Below, one piece after another: positions 58,582 through 64,000 of a stretch of 64,000 bases of DNA. The first letter of the stretch is position 1; the number at the start of each line of letters is the position of its first letter. Origin of the DNA: Flavobacteriaceae bacterium D16 (GTDB lineage Bacteria > Bacteroidota > Bacteroidia > Flavobacteriales > Flavobacteriaceae); assembly GCA_021295155.1 (NCBI GenBank), contig JAJTJC010000035.1, positions 1,116,001-1,180,000 of the forward strand, read 5' to 3'. The notes beneath the pieces are model-generated. The model saw nothing but the letters and a program-made list of their open reading frames with translations, did no database searches and had not been told where the DNA came from. The translations under genes were made by a program, and so were the position numbers.

Positions 58582-59583
58582 CTATTCGTTCAACAGCACC
58601 CAAAGTTGATCTTTGAGTTTTTGCAACCCAAATTGGGATACAGAGGAAATAAAAATGTAGGGGACATCTGTAAAATCCTTTTTTAGTTCAACATCCATTT
58701 CTGTCATTAATTCCTCATCCAGCATATCGGATTTCGATATTGCCACCAAACGAGATTTATCGAGCATTTCAGGATTGTATTTCCGAAGTTCATTAAGCAG
58801 TATTTCATATTCCTTCCGTATGTCCGGGCTGTCTGCAGGTATTAAGAATAGTAAAATGGCGTTGCGTTCAATATGTCTCAGGAAATAATGACCGAGGCCT
58901 TTTCCTTCAGCAGCACCTTCAATTATCCCGGGTATATCTGCCATTACAAAACTGCGGAAATCACGATATTGAACTATGCCCAGGTTGGGTTTCAGGGTAG
59001 TAAATTCGTAGTCTGCTATTTTGGGCTTTGCCGCCGTAAGGGCGGCCAGCAATGTGGACTTACCAGCATTGGGAAATCCTACCAGGCCTACATCTGCAAG
59101 TACTTTGAGTTCAAGGGTAAGCTGTTTTTCCACTCCACCAATTCCAGGTTGCGCATAGCGGGGTGTTTGATTTGTAGAGGATTTAAAATGCCAGTTACCC
59201 AAGCCCCCGAGGCCACCTTTTGCAGCAATTTTTTCTTCCCCGTCCTCAGTGATCTCAAAAAGCAGTTGATTCGTCTCTGAGTCACGTACAACCGTACCCA
59301 ATGGCACATCTATATAAACATCTGCTCCAGCTGCCCCGGAACTCCTGCTCTTACTTCCATGTTCCCCATGTTCTGCCTTAAAATGTCTTTTGAACTTAAA
59401 ACTGAAAAGTGTCCAGAGGTTTTTGTTTCCCCGTATGATCACGTGACCTCCTCGCCCGCCATCTCCTCCATCGGGACCTCCTTTTGCTACATATTTTTCA
59501 CGTCTAAGATGCGCTGAACCCTGGCCACCTTTACCGGAAACCACGTCAATCTTTACATAATCTACAAAATTACCCTCCGTCAT
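58582..59583 (-). CDS. obgE: GTPase Obg
   Basis: Obg is a ribosome-associated GTPase for 50S assembly and stress control. The glycine-rich OBG domain ([32 protein letters not shown]) is followed by a G domain with [11 protein letters not shown] (G1), DIPGIIEGA (G3) and ISKSDML (G4). 333 residues; the third, C-terminal Obg domain seen in some bacteria is absent, as is common. It follows hpt-adk by 39 bases. Confidence 0.96.
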   Translation of the reverse strand: MTEGNFVDYVKIDVVSGKGGQGSAHLRREKYVAKGGPDGGDGGRGGHVIIRGNKNLWTLFSFKFKRHFKAEHGEHGSKSRSSGAAGADVYIDVPLGTVVRDSETNQLLFEITEDGEEKIAAKGGLGGLGNWHFKSSTNQTPRYAQPGIGGVEKQLTLELKVLADVGLVGFPNAGKSTLLAALTAAKPKIADYEFTTLKPNLGIVQYRDFRSFVMADIPGIIEGAAEGKGLGHYFLRHIERNAILLFLIPADSPDIRKEYEILLNELRKYNPEMLDKSRLVAISKSDMLDEELMTEMDVELKKDFTDVPYIFISSVSQFGLQKLKDQLWVLLNE

Positions 59584-59622
59584 GATTCAGGCTTAAGACC
59601 ACCAAAGTGGTTGTACGAACTA

Positions 59623-60738
59623 TTATGCAGAAACCAGGGAATCTATGACCCCGGCAAGGCGCTCTGTGACCTCAACGATTTCCCCAACTCCGTTTACACT
59701 GTGGAACTTTTGTTGAGCAGAATAATACTTCTTTATTGGAGCCGTCTTCTGATTATACTCATCAAAACGATTTTGAATCTTGGATTTATCCTGATCATCT
59801 GAACGGCCACTCGTTTTCCCACGCTCCAGCAATCGCTCAAGCAATACTTCGTCTTCAGCTTCCAGAGCTATGGTGGCATCAATTTTCATGCCCTTGGAAT
59901 CCAGTAAGTTGTCCAGAGCTTCAGCCTGAGCGGTGGTCCGAGGGAATCCATCAAAAATAAAACCGCTGGCGTCAGGATTTTGCTCCACTTCATCCCTTAG
60001 CATATTTATGGTAACCTCATCAGGTACTAGATCTCCCTTATCAATATAGGATTTGGCAAGTGTACCCAGTTCGGTTCCGTTTTTAATATTTCGCCTAAAG
60101 ACATCCCCGGTGGAAATGTGCACCAGGTTGTATTTTTCTCTGAGGAAATTAGCCTGAGTCCCTTTACCGGCTCCAGGTTTTCCAAATAAAACAAGGTTTA
60201 TCATTGGATTTTCTTTTAGTTGATATACTTCCCTGAAATTCCTGCCCAATTCCCTGTAATCCAGCCCATAGCCAACAATAAATCTATCAGGAATCTCTAA
60301 ACCGAAGTAGTCTATGGCATATTCACCATTGTAAACTTCTGATTTGTAGAATAAACTGGCAATCTTAAAGTCTTTTACGTTGGTATTGGAAAAAAGATGA
60401 ACCAATTCCTGAAGGGTGCGTCCCGTATCAATTATATCCTCCAGGATAATGACACTCCGGCCTTCAATGTTTTTTGGCACATCCAGTAAATTACGAACAA
60501 TCCCCGTGGAAGTGAGTCCCCGATAAGAACTGAGCTTTACAAAAGTAACTTCGCAGGGATAGGGATAATGTTTCAGGAAATCCGAAACAAACATAAAAGC
60601 TCCATTAAGAACCCCTACAAATATCGGATTCTTATCCTTGTAGTCACGCGCAACATCTTCAGCAACTTTTTTTACAGCATTAATAATTTGCTGCTCGCTT
60701 AAAAAGGGTACAAATTGTTTGTCGTGCAGTTTAATCAA
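59623..60738 (-). CDS. Hypoxanthine phosphoribosyltransferase-adenylate kinase fusion
   Basis: Two complete enzymes share one frame. Residues 1 to about 175 are a purine phosphoribosyltransferase (VGVLNGAFMF; PRPP loop VIILEDIIDTGRTLQEL at 96-112; FIVGYGLDY) salvaging hypoxanthine or guanine. Residues 179-371 are adenylate kinase (P-loop GKPGAGKGTQ at 186-195, IFDGFPRT, short zinc-free lid near GRSDDQDKSK). The linker is only about six residues. The start is TTG at 60738 (IKLHDKQF follows, as in homologues); a stop codon lies directly before it and the next ATG is at codon 49. Met179 could serve as an internal start. adk is missing from its common place near secY. Confidence 0.93.
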   Translation of the reverse strand: MIKLHDKQFVPFLSEQQIINAVKKVAEDVARDYKDKNPIFVGVLNGAFMFVSDFLKHYPYPCEVTFVKLSSYRGLTSTGIVRNLLDVPKNIEGRSVIILEDIIDTGRTLQELVHLFSNTNVKDFKIASLFYKSEVYNGEYAIDYFGLEIPDRFIVGYGLDYRELGRNFREVYQLKENPMINLVLFGKPGAGKGTQANFLREKYNLVHISTGDVFRRNIKNGTELGTLAKSYIDKGDLVPDEVTINMLRDEVEQNPDASGFIFDGFPRTTAQAEALDNLLDSKGMKIDATIALEAEDEVLLERLLERGKTSGRSDDQDKSKIQNRFDEYNQKTAPIKKYYSAQQKFHSVNGVGEIVEVTERLAGVIDSLVSA

Positions 60739-60760
60739 TGGTCAGTTTATTTGCGGATGC

Positions 60761-60768
60761 CAAAGATA
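60761..60768 (-). promoter_or_regulatory. Candidate -7 box of hpt-adk
   Basis: The minus strand reads TATCTTTG, an exact TAnnTTTG match 22 bases before the TTG start codon. No TTG element is seen upstream at normal spacing. Confidence 0.4.
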
Positions 60769-60822
60769 AGGTTTTGATTTCTCTTTTTTTAGCCCGTTCC
60801 ATGGGTTTATGAGATTTAGCCG

Positions 60823-60830
60823 TATTTTTG
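60823..60830 (+). promoter_or_regulatory. Candidate -7 box of purK-purE
   Basis: TATTTTTG matches TAnnTTTG exactly, 39 bases before the purK ATG. No clear -33 element is present. Confidence 0.4.
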
Positions 60831-60869
60831 ACGGATTAATCAACATTGGTAGCACAGCAGGTAATTTTT

Positions 60870-62030
60870 ATGTCCAAAAACTACTTCTCATCCGATTTTA
60901 AACTGGGAATCCTCGGTGGAGGACAGTTAGGTAAAATGTTGCTTTATGAAACCCGTAAATTTGATATTTACACCCGGGTTATGGATAGCTCCAACGAAGC
61001 TCCATGTCGTATTTCCTGCAATGAATTTATTCAGGGAGACTTACTCGATTTCGACGCTGTCTATCGCTTTGGAAAAGAGGTAGACCTACTTACCATTGAG
61101 ATTGAAAATGTTAATGTTGAAGCACTGGAAAAACTGGAGGAGGAGGGGATTACTGTATACCCGCAGTCCCATGTGCTTCGCACTATTCAGAATAAAGCCC
61201 GTCAAAAGCTTTTCTATGTAGACCACAACCTGCCTACTGCTCCTTTTTCCAGGTTTGCCTACAGCAGTGAAATAAAAGAAAGTATTGCCCATGGAGGCCT
61301 TTCCTTTCCTTTTGTCTGGAAGAGTGCACAATTTGGGTACGATGGAAAGGGAGTAAAAATTGTTCGCTCCGGAAAAGACCTGGAAGACCTCCCCAATGTA
61401 GAATGTATTACGGAAGAGTTGATCGATTTTGAAAATGAACTCGCTGTAATTGTAGCCAGAAATCCTGCAGGTGAAGAAAAAGCGTATCCTGTTGTAGAAA
61501 TGGAATTTCACCCCGAGGCCAATCAGGTAGAATATGTTATATGTCCGGCGCGTATCCCGGAATCAGTTGCCAAGAAAGCACAGGAAATTGCCTTACAAGT
61601 ATCCGAAGAACTCCAGCATGTAGGCCTGCTTGCTGTTGAGATGTTCCAGACCCGGGATAATAAAATCCTCATAAATGAAATGGCTCCCAGGCCACACAAT
61701 AGTGGCCACTATAGCATTGAGGCCAGCTATACTAACCAGTTTGAACAACACATCAGGGCCATACTGGACCTACCATTAGGCAATACCGAGAGTAAAGTTG
61801 CCGGAATTATGGTAAACCTGGTGGGAGAAGAAGGCCATACCGGGGAGGCCGTTTACCAGAATATTGAGGACATTTTGAAGATAGAGGGTGTAGTTCCTCA
61901 TATTTATGGAAAAAAGGAAACCCGCCCGTTCCGGAAAATGGGACATGTGACTATAGTAAACCCGGATGTGGATAAGGCCCGTGAGCTGGCCGAAACTGTA
62001 AAAAAGAAAATACGCGTTATCAGTAATTAA
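60870..62030 (+). CDS. purK: N5-carboxyaminoimidazole ribonucleotide synthase
   Basis: PurK uses ATP and bicarbonate to make N5-CAIR from AIR in purine synthesis. It is an ATP-grasp protein: LGILGGGQLGKML at the start, VWKSAQFGYDGKGVKIV for ATP binding and LINEMAPRPHNSGHYSIEA for the metal-binding site. 386 residues from the ATG at 60870; the frame extends to a TTG eight codons upstream that is unlikely to be used. purE follows after 12 bases. Confidence 0.96.
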   Translation: MSKNYFSSDFKLGILGGGQLGKMLLYETRKFDIYTRVMDSSNEAPCRISCNEFIQGDLLDFDAVYRFGKEVDLLTIEIENVNVEALEKLEEEGITVYPQSHVLRTIQNKARQKLFYVDHNLPTAPFSRFAYSSEIKESIAHGGLSFPFVWKSAQFGYDGKGVKIVRSGKDLEDLPNVECITEELIDFENELAVIVARNPAGEEKAYPVVEMEFHPEANQVEYVICPARIPESVAKKAQEIALQVSEELQHVGLLAVEMFQTRDNKILINEMAPRPHNSGHYSIEASYTNQFEQHIRAILDLPLGNTESKVAGIMVNLVGEEGHTGEAVYQNIEDILKIEGVVPHIYGKKETRPFRKMGHVTIVNPDVDKARELAETVKKKIRVISN

Positions 62031-62042
62031 TAGCAAAGAAGT

Positions 62043-62534
62043 ATGAGCAAAGTAGCCGTAGTAATGGGAAGCACAAGTGATCTCGATGTGATGCAGGAAG
62101 CTGTAGACATTCTAAAATCCTTTGATATCGCTGTAGATGTAGACATCGTATCCGCACACCGAACTCCGGAGAAACTGTTCGAGTTCAGTAAAAATGCCCA
62201 CATCAATGGGTACACTGTTATCATAGCCGGAGCCGGAGGAGCCGCCCATTTGCCGGGTATGGTGGCCTCGCTTTCCCCTTTACCGGTTATTGGAGTTCCT
62301 GTAAAAAGTCGAAACTCCATAGATGGTTGGGATTCGGTTTTGTCTATCCTTCAAATGCCAGCTGGCGTTCCTGTGGCTACCGTAGCCCTTGATGGAGCCC
62401 GTAATGCCGGAATATTGGCAGCCCAAATTATTGGAAGCCAGAATCCTGAAATCCTTGAAAAAATTGCTCAGTTTAAAGAGGGGCTTAAGGAAAAGGTTAT
62501 TAAAGGGTCCGAGTCAGTGCGCCAATCGAATTAA
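62043..62534 (+). CDS. purE: N5-CAIR mutase (class I PurE)
   Basis: PurE moves the carboxyl group of N5-CAIR to C4, the step after PurK. The 163 residues show GSTSDLDVM, the active-site loop SAHRTPEKLFEF and AGAGGAAHLPGMVAS. The pairing with purK confirms the two-step class I route. About 40 bases separate it from the peptidase gene. Confidence 0.97.
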   Translation: MSKVAVVMGSTSDLDVMQEAVDILKSFDIAVDVDIVSAHRTPEKLFEFSKNAHINGYTVIIAGAGGAAHLPGMVASLSPLPVIGVPVKSRNSIDGWDSVLSILQMPAGVPVATVALDGARNAGILAAQIIGSQNPEILEKIAQFKEGLKEKVIKGSESVRQSN

Positions 62535-62574
62535 ATACAATCCAAAGAATCGATCCAGTAGATTACAAATATAA

Positions 62575-64000
62575 ATGAAGAGTATGTCAGAGGTAAACCC
62601 CCTACTAGCTTCGTTTGACGAAGCGCCTTTTTCCCGCATAAGAGATGACCATTTTAAACCTGCTTTTCTGGCTGCATTAGAAGAGGCGCGAAAAGAAATT
62701 GAGGCGATTGCATCAGCACCGGAATCTCCAACCTTTGCCAATACCATAGAAGCACTGGAATACAGCGGCGAACATTTAGATCGAATCTCAAGTGTTTTTT
62801 TCAATCTTAATGCTGCTAACACCAATGAAACCCTTCAGGGACTAGCGCAGGAGATTTCACCCATGCTAACAGAATTCAGCAATGACATAACACTCAATGC
62901 AAAACTTTACGACAGGATCAAATCCGTATATGAGTCACCTGAAGACCTGGAACTGAATCCGGAGCAGCAAACCCTGCTGGAAAAGAAATACAGGCACTTT
63001 ACCAGAAATGGAGCCAACCTGTGCGAGGAGGACAAAAAACGCCTTAGAGAAATTGACACGGCTTTGGCAACCCGCAAGCTTTCTTTTGGGGAAAATGTAT
63101 TAGCCGAAACCAATAAGTATGAACTCCACATAAAAGAATCGTCCCAATTGAAAGGTCTTCCTGAAGGTGTGGTTGAAGCTGCACGCCAGCTTGCCGAATC
63201 CAGGGACAAGGACGGCTGGGTTTTTACGCTGGATTATCCAAGTTATATTCCTTTCATGAAATATGCCCAAAACCGTGAATTACGGAAACAGCTGTATCTT
63301 GCCTTTGCCAGTAAAGGATTCCACGGAGACGAACTGGATAATACTACTCTGGTCCTCGAAATTGCAGGCCTGCGGTTTGAAAGAGCACGATTATTAGGTT
63401 ATCAAACGCATGCCGATTTTATTCTTGAGGAACGAATGGCAGATACTCCTGATAAGGTGATGAATTTCCTAGAAGAGCTGCTTGAAAAAGCCAAACCAGC
63501 TGCCATGAAGGAATTAGAACAGCTAGGTGAGTTTGCCAGGGAAACAGACGGTATTACCACATTGGAAAAATGGGATTCAGCCTATTATTCTGAAAAACTA
63601 AAACAAAAGCTTTTTGAGCTGGACGATGAACAGCTCAAGCCCTATTTTAAACTGGAAAACGTTCTTGACGGTGTGTTCCGCGTAACGGAAAAACTTTTTG
63701 GGCTACGATTTAAGGCGGTTGAGGATGTTGATAAATATCACGAGGAGGTAATTACCTACCGGGTTTATGATCAGGAAGATAGCTTTATAGCCCTGTTTTA
63801 TGCAGATTTCCATCCCAGATCCGGTAAAAGAGGAGGAGCCTGGATGACTTCCTTTAAACCCCAATTTCAAAAAGCCGGAATCAACCACAGGCCCCATATC
63901 TCAAATGTGTGCAATTTTACGAGGTCTACCAAAACCCGGCCTTCACTTCTGAGTTTTAATGAAGTGACCACACTCTTCCATGAATTTGGACATGCCCTTC
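62575..64000 (+). CDS. M3 family metallopeptidase (oligopeptidase A/Dcp type), 5' part
   Basis: The frame is open from the ATG at 62575 to the window end (475 codons), so the C-terminal third is missing. The product begins MKSMSEVNPLLASFDEAPFS and is helix-rich, as in thimet-oligopeptidase-like enzymes: ITLNAKLYDRIKSVYESPED, EKKYRHFTRNGANL, YIPFMKYAQNRELRKQLY and HPRSGKRGGAWMTSF. The zinc motif HEFGH (residues 469-473) is reached in the last 25 bases. It should degrade short peptides in the cytoplasm; no signal peptide is present. The second ATG (62584) is an alternative start. Confidence 0.93.
   Translation, partial: MKSMSEVNPLLASFDEAPFSRIRDDHFKPAFLAALEEARKEIEAIASAPESPTFANTIEALEYSGEHLDRISSVFFNLNAANTNETLQGLAQEISPMLTEFSNDITLNAKLYDRIKSVYESPEDLELNPEQQTLLEKKYRHFTRNGANLCEEDKKRLREIDTALATRKLSFGENVLAETNKYELHIKESSQLKGLPEGVVEAARQLAESRDKDGWVFTLDYPSYIPFMKYAQNRELRKQLYLAFASKGFHGDELDNTTLVLEIAGLRFERARLLGYQTHADFILEERMADTPDKVMNFLEELLEKAKPAAMKELEQLGEFARETDGITTLEKWDSAYYSEKLKQKLFELDDEQLKPYFKLENVLDGVFRVTEKLFGLRFKAVEDVDKYHEEVITYRVYDQEDSFIALFYADFHPRSGKRGGAWMTSFKPQFQKAGINHRPHISNVCNFTRSTKTRPSLLSFNEVTTLFHEFGHAL

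Noticed and set aside
59623-60738. Hpt-Adk fusion as a sequencing artefact (lost stop codon or frameshift)
   Set aside because: Both halves are full length and in one frame with a clean short linker, and no trace of an abandoned stop or start overlap is visible. Raw reads would settle it finally.

Overview
The window looks like chromosome from a marine member of the Flavobacteriaceae (Bacteroidota). The evidence is a proteorhodopsin next to a Brp/Blh-type beta-carotene oxygenase, a SusC/SusD pair, an outer-membrane DUF5723 barrel, lipoproteins with Bacteroidota-style signal peptides, TAnnTTTG-type -7 promoter boxes and little use of Shine-Dalgarno sites. Base composition is moderate (roughly 40-45% GC by eye) and even throughout. 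I see no insertion sequence, phage gene, tRNA, rRNA or CRISPR array. The genus cannot be fixed from the sequence alone.

Layout. 1-3.6 kb: the 3' part of a TonB-dependent receptor, then blh and a green-tuned proton-pumping proteorhodopsin transcribed divergently, closed by a strong bidirectional terminator. 3.6-9 kb: argS, an unknown 141-residue protein, an SDR/DUF2867 protein and a secreted carboxypeptidase-regulatory-domain protein. 9-16.6 kb: a minus-strand metabolic run (carA, eno, glgA, gltA) ending in two guanidine-group enzymes of the amidinotransferase fold (an arginine deiminase-like enzyme and CtlX). 16.7-33.9 kb: one uninterrupted minus-strand translation super-cluster, rpsL-rpsG-fusA, the S10 block, the spc block with secY and infA, and the alpha block ending in rpoA-rplQ. 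It has a consensus promoter before rpsL and a terminator after rplQ. It lacks tuf, map and adk. rpmJ (38 codons) is present.

34-41.6 kb: an outer-membrane uptake locus on the plus strand (SusC, SusD, an accessory lipoprotein, then after a terminator an arylsulfotransferase-family lipoprotein). 41.6-50 kb: rlmB, a rhomboid protease, rarA, a tight three-gene envelope operon of unknown function, a YjjG-type nucleotidase, a divergent polysaccharide-deacetylase homologue that seems to have lost its metal ligands, and radC. 50-55.3 kb: a DUF1569 protein, Mpl, a cupin and an atypical SDR, then a LytS/LytT-type two-component pair preceded by a newly noticed 41-residue membrane peptide. 55.5-64 kb: a secreted S9 peptidase with an extra N-terminal beta domain, a DUF4136 lipoprotein, obgE, a hypoxanthine phosphoribosyltransferase-adenylate kinase fusion starting at TTG, purK-purE, and the 5' part of an M3 metallopeptidase cut by the window edge at its HEFGH motif.

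How it fits together: most of the window is core housekeeping (translation, purine and pyrimidine synthesis, central carbon metabolism) interleaved with small envelope and nutrient modules. The points most worth a second look are the interlocked proteorhodopsin/blh promoters, the Hpt-Adk fusion (which may explain the absence of adk beside secY), the SusCD-arylsulfotransferase locus, the unknown envelope trio at 44.4-47.3 kb, the probable pseudo-deacetylase and the 41-residue membrane peptide.
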